A DNA stretch of 64,000 bases from Blasia pusilla (taxonomy: Eukaryota > Marchantiophyta > Marchantiopsida > Blasiales), in NCBI GenBank assembly GCA_050084515.1, contig CM114272.1, positions 51,832,001-51,896,000 on the forward strand. Reading direction: 5' to 3'. The translations under genes and the position numbers were made by a program. Below are positions 1-10,082 of the stretch, in pieces (position 1 is the stretch's first letter; every line of letters starts with the position of its first letter). A model generated the notes under the pieces. That model saw only the letters and a list, made by a program, of their open reading frames with translations, was not told the DNA's origin and ran no database searches.

Positions 1-2096
1 TGCAGGTCTAGATGGACTTGATGTAAGTGGACTTGGCATCTCTCAAGCATATTAGTTACTTGATGATTTCTACTTGGTTAATATGGCTCTAAAGATTGAG
101 AGTGAAAGTATTGGGCTTCCCCTAACCCTTGATTGCATACTCGAATTAGTATTAAGGAAGTTCTGCTTGTTGGAATTTAAAATAAGGCTCCTTACTGATT
201 TTGGTGCAGGTTTCATATGCACAAAGGAAAGGATCCATGGCCACGAGTGTGGAGGAGGAAGTACCAGAACCAAATCTAATGAGAGCAGGCTCTCGTACCC
301 ACATGAGTTCCCCCGTATCAAGCACAAAACTTACTCTCCCTTAAATTATGTTATTTTGTGAATGGAATTCACGTACAAAATGGGCTTATCTTGGGTCTTC
401 TTTCTTGTGTGTAGAGCATGGAATCAAGAGTTACGCTTCAGTTGGAGGAAGTAGAGAAAAAATGGAGCGCAAATTTGGATGATGTCAAGTCCCAAATGGA
501 GCGGCAAAATAGAACCCTTGGAATTCTTATGGAGATGGTGTCAAAATTGGCCCCAAAAGACGTGCATGTTGCCAACTCTGATCCTATTCTAGATAAAGAT
601 TCAGGTCCGTCAATCAAGGTTCACCAAACACAAGCCAAAAAAATGGGTAAGAGACCTATGTTGTTGTTGATTTTCTAAATCCTCTACCTATGAGTTCGTC
701 TTACCACATAATTGATATTAAACTTTGTGCTTTAGATGTAGAACTAGAATTCTATCTTTTCATGCTTTTCAGATGTGGGAATTTTCGGTTTGGTATTTTA
801 CATCAGATTTCAAACTAAATTGCATTCTAAAGTGTAGTCATCATGAAGTCAATGTTCATTTTGTAGGAAAAAAACCTGAATACAACCACCCAACCCATAT
901 GGGTTTTAAAGGTCGCATGCTGTCAATCATGTAGGAGTTAGAAGTATAGTTGATGAATCATTATCTTTGATCATTGGTTGTCTGATCCTTCTTTGGCCTA
1001 TATCCGGCTCAACCAAAGACACGACGGATTCTCTACCTCATATTGATACACAGGTGAAGGAGAATTAGAAGGAGAGGATTTCAACAAATAGTGAGGAGGA
1101 TGTGACTACACACTCCACTCGTAAGCATTTATATAACCTAATTGAAACTTTCTCCTTTCCCTTTTCATTGTAGAGAATCTTTGAATAAGTAAGAAGTGGC
1201 TAAGCCTCATCAAGTCCTAATTTGTTTTGCTTGAATATGTTCATCCTCATCCAGAGCCAATAGTGAGTTTGAAGAGAAGGGCATCCTCAGAGGCTGAGGA
1301 GCGTGCAATTGCACGGACTTCACGTAAGGATCTAGATGCATTTTGATTTCTGAATGTTCTAGTAGGTGATAGTATTTTCTATATTAAAGTGTGGCTTGTG
1401 TTTGATTTAACACTTGGTGCATGGATTGTTTTGGTTGTGAGAAGAGGAAGTGAATGTGGACAACAAGCACAAGTCTCCATAAAAGGAGCGTAAGAAGTCA
1501 AGACTTCATTCAGATGTACCATGTGAACAAGATAGTGACACAAAGTCTGGTACATCTAAAAGACAAACCAAGGTACAGTTTGAACACCTCAAGAACTTTC
1601 CTTCAATTCTGATTTATGAAGCACGACTGATCACAAATTTTGTGGACAGTCAATTGATCATGTAGGACTTATGAAATTTTCACTTCATCTACCGCCGTGT
1701 GGGTGGTCCTTCAAGAAGGTAAACCAACGCTTTAATCATGAACAATGCTTTGAAGCTTTGAGAGAGAAAATCCTATTTCATGGTCTCATATTCAATGGTC
1801 TTTTTGTGGTTTTTTTGTAGTTGCGCATTGGTGACCGTTTCCTTCTCACGAAACCAAAGTTGAGTAGGATGGTGCTAGGCTCCGACCTTATTTCCAAGTT
1901 TGGAGGCAAGGAAAAATTCCATGGGATGGATATCCTCATGGGCATGGTGAGGGTTGATTTGATAGATGTAACACATCCCGAGCATGACTTGTGGACAGCC
2001 AATGTTGTGGATGAACCACCACAACTTACTTTTGGAGATGCTTTAGGGTCAACCATTCTCTGGCCTGAAATGCATATGAGGAAGGTGTTGCATTAA
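1..2096 (+). CDS. CACTA-1 second gene (TNPA/TNPD-like accessory protein), 3' exons
   Basis: This is the 3' portion of the accessory gene that follows the transposase in plant CACTA elements. Exon ends can be read directly: exon 1-22 with donor GTAAGT at 23; acceptor AG at 208-209; a coiled-coil exon near 418-660 (MESRVTLQLEEVEKKWS); a short exon ending near 1720 (HLPPCGWSFKK); and a last exon 1821-2096 (KPKLSRMVLGSDLIS, GDALGS) with stop TAA at 2094-2096. Every piece has an exon-by-exon counterpart in CACTA-2 (16960-18990, minus), which is the main evidence for the gene model. Such proteins are thought to bind subterminal repeats or assist the transposase; this is inferred from position. The middle exons are uncertain and the 5' part is outside the window. 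Confidence 0.65.
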
Positions 2097-2099
2097 ATC

Positions 2100-2465
2100 T
2101 TTGGTTATAGATATGTCTCACTTTTTGGACTTTTTGACTTTTTTCCAAGAAAAACTCTTTTAGTCATTCGGAGTCATGACCTGATGAATGCACCAATATT
2201 CATGAGACAACTCTATGGAACATTCCTACTCATAACACACCAACCCAATGAGTCATTCATAGTCATAGAGTCGAACTCTCAAAGTCATAAAAATCCAACT
2301 CAATCAGTCATGCAAAGTCATAATGGAAAAACTCTGTTAGTCATTTGTAGTCATTCCTTCACGGCCAAACTGGTCACTCTTAGTCATTACATGCTAATAT
2401 TAATCATATATGAGTTACTATGCCACGCTTGTGTACACGTGTTAACACATTATTGGATATTATAG
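2100..2465. repeat. CACTA-1 3' subterminal repeat array, proximal part
   Basis: Dense AGTCAT/GTCAT words in both orientations follow the stop codon of the second gene (about ten in 360 bases). CACTA subterminal arrays of this kind are the binding sites of the element's TNPA-like protein in known systems. The array is cut at about 2466 by Ty3/gypsy sequence and resumes at 6238. Confidence 0.7.
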
Positions 2466-2499
2466 GATTACTTCCTCTTCCACTAGTGACATTTTAGGA

Positions 2500-3190
2500 G
2501 GGGTCACTCGCACTAGAGCAATTGCACCATCTAGTTGGGTTCATCCCAAGTTCTTTGCTGAGTTGAGGGCGAGCTACCAGGGGGTACGGTACGGACTTCC
2601 AGAGGCGCCCGGGTGAGAGTTTGCGTGAGTCTTACACTCGCTTGCGCCGATTGATCAACATCACTCAGGGGGTGACAGCGGCTCAGGCTATCCAGTCATG
2701 GTGCGCGTTGTTGGACCACACCCTGCGGACACGGGTACGGGTACGGGAGGGGGTGCTTCTTATGAACACCTCCTCTATGTTGAGAGATGTTTTTAGGACC
2801 GCCAAGAACATTGAGCGCAACATGGCGGAGGAGAGCGTAGCCACCATGGGTTCTTGGCGAGAGCAATCACGATTGTCTGCACCACCTGTGCAGCAACGTG
2901 GACTCCGAGATAGGTTGACTGTGGCACCACGAGCTCAGGGAGGATACCGGGAGGCCGTGACACAGATATAGCAGCTATAGGAACAAATTGCCGCTATGGC
3001 ATTGAGGTTACCCGATGCTGGATCCGTGGCATCGACATCATATGGAGCAGCCAGAGATATGGAGGATCCTGGTTGGATGTGCGGGGTTGCCCAGATGGAG
3101 GCCGCCGCAGTTGTGACGCTTGGAGCAGCCGCAGAGTTGGATCCACATCGAGGGGAAGCCAGAAAATAGACTAGGCTTCCTTAGTCTTTC
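2500..3190 (+). pseudogene. gag (capsid region), copy X
   Basis: The reading frame holds LRRLINITQGVTAAQAIQSW, matching LISVTQGVTEAQAVQFW of element E gag. This is the C-terminal capsid region common to plant Ty3/gypsy gag. The two zinc knuckles present in element E (C-x2-C-x3/4-H-x4-C) are absent: sequence passes directly from the capsid-like part to the helical segment EQIAAMALRLP. Two in-frame TAG codons lie near 2968-2982. The 5' half of gag is missing, so no product is expected. Confidence 0.7.
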
Positions 3191-4380
3191 ACGTTGTCCG
3201 AAGCGATGAGGACCCCATCGATGGGTCCTCATCAAAGTTCCTTGAGAGTTGGTGATGTTGTTGGTGTGCAGGCACGGAGGGCGATGGGAGAAGCGAGTGT
3301 GACGACTCCTATTGTTGATGCTCAGGAGGGACATGTGTCGAACACGTTGTTGGGGGCGGCCATCGTTATGTACCGCACTCCTTTATTTTCTGCTTCCGAT
3401 GTTATGACGTTGGGGGGTACGCCCGCCGAGGCTTTTCGGCTGGCCACTTCACTATGTGAGCACAGAGTTGGAGTTCTTGCATCATGTTCAGAGGTGATTG
3501 TAGAGGAGGTGATGGACCTGCCCTTGGAGCAGATGCTGGGGCTGTCCACGTCAGATTCATCGCAGGCTGCGGCTCCTAGGATGGCGGAGATGCCCACTAG
3601 ACCCACGATAGAGCATGCCATGGCTTCTCCTGGTGTTGTGTTGCTGGATAACCGAGGAGAGGTCTTCGAGTTGGTGAGTCATGGAGGTAGAGCTTTTAGT
3701 CCGCAACGCGTCTTGTTGGATTCAGGAGCGCAATCCATGATGTTGGGGAAAGCGTCATTCAGAGGATTGGGCTTGACGAGAGCCGATGTGGAGTGTTGTC
3801 CATTCCGGATACAGAAATCCTTGGGTGGAACGAGTACCACACAGTATATCACCCGACAGAGGTCGTGGTAAGGATTTGCCCGTGACATCCTATAGATGAG
3901 TCCGTTGTGCGAGCCAAGGCGATAGTGATTGATGCAAAGTCCTACGATGTCTTGGTTGGTGGAGGAGTGTTATACCCGATGGGGTTTTCCCTGGATTACT
4001 CGGAGGAGTCAACGTCCTACAGACCAGGATGCAGTCAGGTGATGGGCGTCTTAGCTCATTACCCGTTCGATTCACAGGTGCAATGATCGAGCGACGGCCG
4101 GGAGAGGTGGCAACCTTAGCATCATTTAGCAGTGCCATCACGTGGCCTAGTGATTTGATTGAGGGACATGTCCATGCAAGGGACACTCACAGTCCTGACA
4201 CCCTTTTGGAGAGGAGTATTATGTATCCGCATCATTCCGTGGAGGAGAGGTGCTGCTGTGGGGCTTGACTGAGCAGCTTCGACGATTGGCAGATGAGCAC
4301 GTGCAGACCGCGTGGAGCGAGGCGTTTGCATTGGAGCGTGACGGGTCTGAGGAACCCGAGGTAGCAGGGAGTGCAACGAT
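3191..4380 (+). pseudogene. aspartic protease and adjoining linker, copy X
   Basis: A retropepsin-like protease cleaves the polyprotein. The active-site motif LLDSGAQSMMLG is encoded at about 3712-3747 and is intact; element E has D-S-D-A at the same site. A flap-like second half (KSYDVLVGGGVLYP) follows in another frame near 3935-3980, so there is a frameshift close to 3868. The stretch from about 4000 to 4380 (SSAITWPSDLIEGHV and following) is conserved with element E (GVVTWPGDFLEGYV) but matches no domain I recognise; it links the protease to the methyltransferase. Confidence 0.65.
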
Positions 4381-4387
4381 GGCACCC

Positions 4388-5677
4388 TTGGATACCACAC
4401 CCATTGTGTGGCATATTCCGGAGGAGGGTATTCAGGTGTTAGATCTCTTTGGAGGGATTAGCACCGGGTTAGCTGCTATTTTACAAGCAGGAGTGTGAGT
4501 GCAGTAGTACATGTATGTGGAGAGTGATGATGTTGCAAGGCGCGTCTCACTACGACATGTGGCGTAGTTACGCCTATGTTTTCCCAACTTGTTGTCTGCG
4601 TCTGCGGTACAAGGGTTCCAGAGTTCCCTACCGAGGGATATTTCGTTGCTTGGGACGTAGCACTTGGAGCGGGTAGGGACCATTGATTTGGTCATTGCAG
4701 GTTGGCCATGTTAGGGTCAATCGAGTGCTGGACGAGGCATCGGGTTGGCTGACACTCGATCCAGGTTATTTTGGGAGATGCTCAGGGTCTTGAGATATTT
4801 GTAGGAGCATCAGTCCCGTTCTCCGGCTTATATTGTGGAGAAGGTACCGATCTTGGGCGATTCGAGGTCACGGGTGGTGACGAGTGCACATCAGGTGCGT
4901 GCCTGGATTGGCCCAACATTAGTTTTGGATTCGGCGAGTGTGGGTTCTCGAGCATATTTCCTGCATCTATGGTGGACCAACATGGTACCACACGAGGTGT
5001 TGCAGAGGGCGTATGCAAGAGCGGAGCGCTCCTTCCCCTTGTTAGTGGATTCTATTCTGGATCCGGGTTGTCGATCACAGGAAATCCGACACGATGATCG
5101 ACCGCCGTTGACTGTGGTCAATAGGGTAGGCCGGCTGTGGGCATCCTTTCCCATGTTTGTGAGTTTTCCCGCTTCCTATGCATACAAGGAGGCCGGTCCT
5201 GGTTTGGTTTGGGATGACCAGGTTCAGAGGTTGGTGGAGCCCAACGCCGACGAGAGAGAGCGGGCGATGGGATTTCCCACAAGAGTGACGGCAGTACTGT
5301 GAGTGTCAGAGGCATCACGACGCCATGTCTTGGGTCAGGCGATGGACCTGAACTGCTTGACATGGATCTTCAGCTTGGGAGTGGCTGAGCAGCGTAGGAT
5401 GAGATCGCGACAGATCACAACGGTTGCGTTGGTGAGCCCCATGCCTCCCGAGATGGTGGAGGCACTGGCTGGGGGCGAGACCCGAGGAGATCGACACACC
5501 AAGGAAGATTGGGAGAGACACCCTTGGACTTCTTGGGATGTTTTGCAAGTACGCCAAGAGATGATATCCACATCATCAAGCGTGGTTCTTGGCACTGCAT
5601 GTGGACGAGATCAGAGTTTGCAGTTGGTTGCAGAAGAGGTGCGAAGTATTGGTGTTCAAGACGGGGTTGCTTCATAA
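4388..5677 (+). pseudogene. DNMT3-like cytosine-5 DNA methyltransferase domain, copy X
   Basis: This domain would transfer a methyl group from S-adenosylmethionine to cytosine C5. Motifs follow the unpermuted order in one frame: motif I LDLFGGISTG (4439-4468); motif IV GWPC then a stop, then GQSSAGRG (from about 4700, catalytic Cys codon TGT at 4709-4711); the DNMT3-like RSRLFWEMLRVL; motif VI VEKV (from 4835; ENV expected); motif VIII region LHLWWTN; ERERAMGFP; and motif X-like RRHVLGQAMDLN near 5320-5350. The segments after motifs IV and VIII and around ERERAMGF resemble DNMT3 rather than DNMT1 or CMT, and the order excludes plant DRM. Stop codons, but no obvious indels, break the frame. 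It lies between protease and RT, so it was part of the polyprotein. Confidence 0.8.
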
Positions 5678-5719
5678 CAACTATCGATACCCACGCCGGA
5701 GAGTCCTACCGTAGTCAGT

Positions 5720-6237
5720 ATGGAGACTTGGGAGCCAGATATGGGCCCTAAGTTGACAGGAGAAGAGCCACGCCGAATACATCAGTTCCTTAGGAGTTAT
5801 AGGAGCTGCTTTGCGTTTAACATGGAGGATTTGGGTACTCTGAAGGGACCTGGGATCCGCATTGAGTTGTCGAGTGATACGCCAATCTTCCGACGACCCT
5901 ACAGGTATAGTGATATGGAGAGGGCTCTGATTCAGAGTAAGAGCCAGGACTTGGTTGGAGCAAGACTAGTGGAGATGTCACATGGGGAGTATGCATCTGC
6001 CACTCTCATGCCTGCCAAGAAGGATGTGCATGGCAACTGGACGGATAGGCGGATGTGTGGGGATTATCGGCCTATCAATCGGCTGAAAAAGTTTGATAGG
6101 TATACATGCCCCCTCTTGAGGAGATCTTTGATGTGATTGGTCACGCAAAGGTCTTTAGTTCATTGGATTTGCGAGCTGGATACCATGAGTTGCCTATCAG
6201 ATTGGAGGACAGGCAAAAGATGGCATTTTCGGACATA
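5720..6237 (+). pseudogene. reverse transcriptase, N-terminal part, copy X
   Basis: Encodes the N-terminal fingers of a Ty3/gypsy RT: TPIFRRPYRYSDMER, GEYASATLMPAKKDVHGNW and MCGDYRPINR, all aligned with element E at 56950-57170. Coding similarity stops at GCATTTTC (about 6230), before the catalytic YxDD box, where CACTA-1 subterminal DNA begins. A frameshift lies near 6100-6130 (TCPLLRRSLM against MPTPEEIFDV). Confidence 0.8.
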
Positions 6238-6600
6238 GATCGAATGATATGACTCGAGTAGTCTTCAATAAACAATGACTACTAAATTTTTCCTTATGTG
6301 TTGACATGGCACTTTTGCTCAGGTTGCTGAGGTTGACGTATCATTCGACTCATTCCTCTTGCTGAGGTGTCTTGTCCATTTCATATGCTGACATGTCATT
6401 TGTACACGTCATGTTAATGACATGGCAGTCGTGATGAAATGACTACGTGTTTGACTCCTCCACGTCATTTGACTAAGCTAGTAATCTTAGTCATTTGGCA
6501 TATATGACTTGGCTTTTGTGTCTCTACGAGTAAGCATTCATTCCTAGTCATTCATAAGAATACATGACTCAATTCAATCATATATCCTAGTCATAAAACC
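6238..6600. repeat. CACTA-1 3' subterminal repeat array, distal part
   Basis: About 15 ATGACT, AGTCAT or TGACAT-like words in both orientations lead into the terminal inverted repeat. The composition matches 2100-2465 and the two ends of CACTA-2. This is the presumed binding region for the element's accessory protein. Confidence 0.7.
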
Positions 6601-6617
6601 AAGCTTTTCTTCTTGTG
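6587..6617. repeat. CACTA-1 3' terminal inverted repeat
   Basis: The end reads CTAGTCATAAAACC, then TTTTCTTCTTGTG at 6605-6617. Its inverse starts CACAAG rather than the canonical CACTA, a one-base departure at the fourth position compared with CACTAG of CACTA-2. Confidence 0.75.
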
Positions 6618-7047
6618 ATATTTGTGGGAGAACTCATGGTAATCGTCCATGGGTGGCCCCTCTAGGTGCTTGAAAATACCATTCCATGTTGTAAACGGGT
6701 TGAACTCTCTAGAGTTCCCAGCCTGATATGAGTCACACCAACTCATAAACTCCACAATGAAGTTGTGTAACTCTATAGTTCTTGTAGCACCCGAAAACCT
6801 ATGCGGTCCTCTACCCCGGTCGTCCATCTTGTACTCCCAAGCGGTAGGACCACTAACTGTGTGCGGTGATGCACTAACACATTCCTCTACACTCTCCCCC
6901 TCGTTTGAATATGACACAGAAGGAGGTCGAGGCGGTCCCTCACGTAGAGACCCTTGAAACCTCGTGCCACTCCGTGTAAAACCTCTAGAGCTACTCAGAG
7001 GTCCACCACCTTGCCTCTCAAAGTCCCAAAAAGATGCCGTGATGACC
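6618..7047 (-). pseudogene. gag N-terminal part, copy B
   Basis: On the minus strand this encodes gag of the same Ty3/gypsy family: SSRGFTRSGTRF, then TIELHNFIVEFMSWCD and GPPMDDYHEF, matching GGFTRSGLRY, TIELEDFMHEFDTWCD and GPPMDDYHEF of element E. It keeps one frame across the place where element E has a one-base deletion (about 53050). It stops exactly at the CACTA-1 terminus at 6617, so CACTA-1 jumped into this gag gene. The remainder of copy B lies left of the window. No clear start codon is seen. Confidence 0.75.
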
Positions 7048-7422
7048 CTCGTGCCCCTCTCACGTGATCACTCTCAACATTGCGAGTAATCACTCAATCA
7101 CTCAAACCAACATGTGGCACTCAATCTTCTACACTCTCTCTCAGTGAGAAGTGTGCTGTGTGGCAACAAGCGGTGTGGTGCGGCAAATCAACTACTATCT
7201 TATCATCTTATGAATAACACATATCCTCAACTCAAGACATCCCACATAGTTCTATGTCCCCTAAACCCATACATTAACACTGCTCTTAGCATCTACACAA
7301 AACCCAATATCCCAAATAACTACCCAATACCCGAAAATCCTAGATACATGCAGGGCAAAAAAGCAGAATGGGTACCTTGACAATAATGTCCATGTCACTC
7401 CTCAGCAAGTGTAAATCTCGAC
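7048..7422 (-). other. untranslated leader of copy B
   Basis: Non-coding leader upstream of gag. It is homologous to the leader of copy D (11226-11580): both share GTCGAGATTT, GACATTATTGTCA and a TACCCATTCTG word. Upstream it abuts a B2 repeat ending GACA at 7423, so copy D appears to end inside, or to have been recombined into, copy B at this leader. Confidence 0.55.
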
Positions 7423-7549
7423 TGTCGTGCGCATACGCATCGCGACACAACATAGATCGCTGTCATCGAACGCACACACAAACACACACAATCCCATAAT
7501 AACTCATAGCACCCATACATAGAGGCGAGAAGTACCAAAATATCTCCAA
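7423..7549 (-). repeat. B2 terminal segment at 3' end of copy D
   Basis: On the minus strand it begins TTGGAGATATTTTGGTAC and ends GCGCACGACA. It is 127 bases long, the same length as B1 at 8021-8147 and highly similar to it. It corresponds to B2 of element E (60530-60635), which likewise ends in GACA. Confidence 0.75.
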
Positions 7550-8018
7550 TTAAATTAAGATCCAATCTCTCTACACCATCTCACACCATAGCTCTCAAAG
7601 GTGTGCACTCTCTCTCATGTCAAACAAAAGCCACTCTACTAATGAGAGGCTTGGGTTACACTACCAAGGCAAGAGACCATAGCTCCGCCGCCTCATGCGA
7701 AGAGGTTCAAGAAAGAGAGAATGAGCTCTCAAGCTCTCTCTCTTGGAGTTATATCCCCTTCCCTCTCCCAAGCCCTCTCAACGATAACCCATGCTCGTAG
7801 GTCACCTCCTTGGCTCTTGACTTGCTGTAGCGGATCAAGGGCCACTTCCAAAAGTGGAAAGTCAACTATCCCAAATATGGAAACTTGACCGAAATAGTAA
7901 GTTTCTCTATATGGCTCCCGGGGCCTCAGCAGGTCATCCTCGACCTCCTGGGCATGTCCTCTACTACTAGTGAAGACACTCTGCTAGATCCCACTGATCT
8001 ATCCTAACAGTCGTGACA
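7550..8018 (-). repeat. A2 terminal repeat of copy D
   Basis: On the minus strand it begins TGTCACGACTGTTAGG and ends GGATCTTAATTTAA. It corresponds to the A repeats of element E (start TGTCATGACC). It contains a GATATAAC box and, about 29 nt downstream, CTCATTCTCTCTTTC, the predicted transcript start. It is homologous to the 5' repeat at 12795-13238. Confidence 0.75.
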
Positions 8019-8020
8019 GC

Positions 8021-8147
8021 TGTCGTGCGCATACACATCGCTACAAAACATACATCGCTGTCATCGAACACACACACAAACACACACAATCCCATGCTCA
8101 CTCATGGCACCCATACACGGAGGCGAGAAGTACCAAAATATCTCCAA
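8021..8147 (-). repeat. B1 segment before the 3' A repeat of copy D
   Basis: Copy of B2 (7423-7549) lying immediately upstream of A2. The B1/A2 junction is the palindrome GACAGCTGTC, as in element E. A polypurine tract, GTTAGGGGGGCGA on the minus strand (8148-8160), directly precedes it, which marks the plus-strand primer site. Confidence 0.75.
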
Positions 8148-8334
8148 TCGCCCCCCTAACTGGGGGTGAGGTCCCTCTAACTCCAGATAGCCATCTATCC
8201 CTACCTACCACGACATACATCTCTAGGACGCTAAGAATAGAAAGCCCGGGTGCTCATGTGGCACCATCGTTAGTCGTCTTCCTGTCATCCATATCACAGA
8301 AAAAGTATGAATCAAAACCTACCTAGTATCTCCT

Positions 8335-10082
8335 CTATGTACATCTGGGACACATCCATCGTTCCCGGGGAACCCTAGTGAGAGGTGGCGTCAGACATGC
8401 CATATGCCAACCTCTCGAACATCCATCACAGACTAGCATCGTGGCCGCACCACGGGCAGAACCACACAATATACAATGCAAGCCTGTAGGAACTACTGCT
8501 AAGCTCGGATCTACTGTACCATCAATGTTAGGAAGGTGACATGGCGCACAATTACGCACATGGTCCTTCCATACCATACCATCGCGTCCCTCTAGCAAGA
8601 GAACATCGGAGGGAAAAACGTCACGTACTCTTAGGATAGTGCGCCCTGCAGTCACATCCAACGTCGTTCATGCCGTCTGCTGCAAGTAGACATAATCTCC
8701 CTGATGAAAGCTTTGGATAGTTGGTCGATAACCACCACCCCAAATAGTCGCATACCTCAACGTATCTACGGAATCGCCAAGTTCTCGAACGCCATGGGCA
8801 TCAGTCTCCGAGACAACTCAGCCCTCTGAGAACATGCTCGCATCCATACATCTGGGTCATCAATGTCCAGCAACTCACCAACATCTCGACAAATGGCTGT
8901 AGGTAAATCTCGCTCTCGGCCATAAAGTAGCAAGTACGATGAAAAAGACGCTAAGGATGTCTGCCTGCTGAATCTGTATCCCATAGCCAACCACCGCAAC
9001 TGGAGATCCCAATCTCCTAGGTGACCTCTCTGCAAGCCATACTTGCGTAAACCCCTCTTCACCGTCTACACAACTCTCTCCGCTAATCCATCCGCCTCAG
9101 GATGATCTCGCGAAGTCGTGCGATGGTCGATTAGTGCCTGATCACACAAGGCCTGGAACTCACCGCAAAACTCGGTACCCTGATCTGTCAACACCTCAGC
9201 CCATGCACCATAATGACTCAGCACTATGTCAAGGAAGGCATAAGCTACTCCCTCACTCGCTTTGTCAAGCAATGCAACCAACTCGATCCACTTCGAGAAG
9301 TGCTCGACCATCACCAACACATAACGACTATGACGCTCCGTCAAAGGCAAAGGTCCTGCAAAATCCAAACTCCATCTATACCCTAAGCCCATGATCGATA
9401 ATGGATGCAACTGTGGAGTCAAAGCATTGAACGATGCTCAGACTCGATCACACATCATGCACGTGGCAATAAACTGCTGAACGTCTGTCTACATGCCTCT
9501 CCAGCAATAGTGAATTTGGAGCAAGTTGTACGTCCGCTTCACCCCAAAATGACCCAACTCCTCGTGGGCATGTTGCACTAGTCGTGCTCTCTGCAAAGGA
9601 TGCGGCACTACGCGTACTCTACCATCCTCCCAAACCCTCAAAACATGTGTCCCCTCCCAACGGAACCGTCTGGCCCGCTGTAGGATCCGATCCCGCTCTC
9701 TAGCACCCACGGTGCTCGGAACGCTGCCAGTACGAAGGTACTCCAAGACTAGTCCATCATCATGAATATCTTGGCCACGTGTGGTCTCCTCATTGGCCTC
9801 AAGATCCAAGGACTCTCCACTAGACCTCGCCATCGAACTCTCCACACTCTCGCTCTCCATAGCCAACATGCCTAAATAGGCTTACGCGTGCCATCCTGGA
9901 AGTAACTCCTCATCACTCTCTCCATGCCATCGAGCTCCAGTCGCATCTCCCTGACTCGGGCATAGGTTACGACTCAACCCATATGCATTCTGGTTGAGCG
10001 TCCTAGGTCTATGTACGGCTTGAAAATCATACTCCTGCAACAACAGAGCCCATCTCGCAAGCTTCCCTGTAAGCTTACTCAC
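8335..10082 (-). pseudogene. RNase H end, integrase and PHD finger, copy D
   Basis: On the minus strand: the C-terminal part of RNase H (KLARWALLLQEYDF, VHRPRTLNQNA); a zinc-binding integrase N-domain starting HAHEELGHFG with Cys residues downstream; the catalytic core with SLDFAGPL, VLTDQGTEF and DGLAERVV (the D, D and E positions all present); then a C-terminal PHD finger at about 8335-8490 (CILCGSA, MLVCDGCSRGWHMACL, RWMCPRC). Stop codons interrupt it, for example VV-stop-TVKRG where element E has CAG, and RV-stop-ASF from CGA. No chromodomain is present. Its RNase H starts where the inverted block 10083-10878 ends, so both came from one element. Confidence 0.85.

Larger units (their letters stand above)
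2466..6237 (+). mobile_element. Ty3/gypsy copy X: gag-protease-methyltransferase-RT fragment without LTRs
   Basis: This fragment is colinear with element E from gag (about 53300) to the middle of RT (about 57300). It starts inside gag and stops inside RT, about ten bases before the point where the block at 10083 begins. No terminal repeats flank it; both sides are CACTA-1 subterminal DNA. Gag, protease, methyltransferase and RT all lie in one reading frame apart from a short stretch with frame changes (about 3868-4250), so the ancestor had a single gag-pol polyprotein. Most damage is in-frame stop codons. The exact left edge (2466-2540) cannot be fixed by eye. Confidence 0.8.
1..6617 (+). mobile_element. 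CACTA-1 (En/Spm-type DNA transposon), 5' part outside window
   Basis: This is the 3' part of a CACTA transposon. It holds the last exons of its second gene (1-2096), AGTCAT/ATGACT-rich subterminal DNA (2100-2465 and 6238-6600), and a terminal inverted repeat that ends TTTTCTTCTTGTG at 6617. Read inward from that end it begins CACAAGAAGAAAAGC and then GGTTTTATGACTAGG, closely matching the ends of CACTA-2 at 15935 and 30621. The element lies inside the gag gene of a minus-strand Ty3/gypsy copy that resumes at 6618, so an ATA target duplication (6618-6620) is expected on the far side, outside the window. A Ty3/gypsy fragment without LTRs (2466-6237) interrupts the 3' subterminal region. The 5' end and transposase gene are not visible here. 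Confidence 0.85.
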
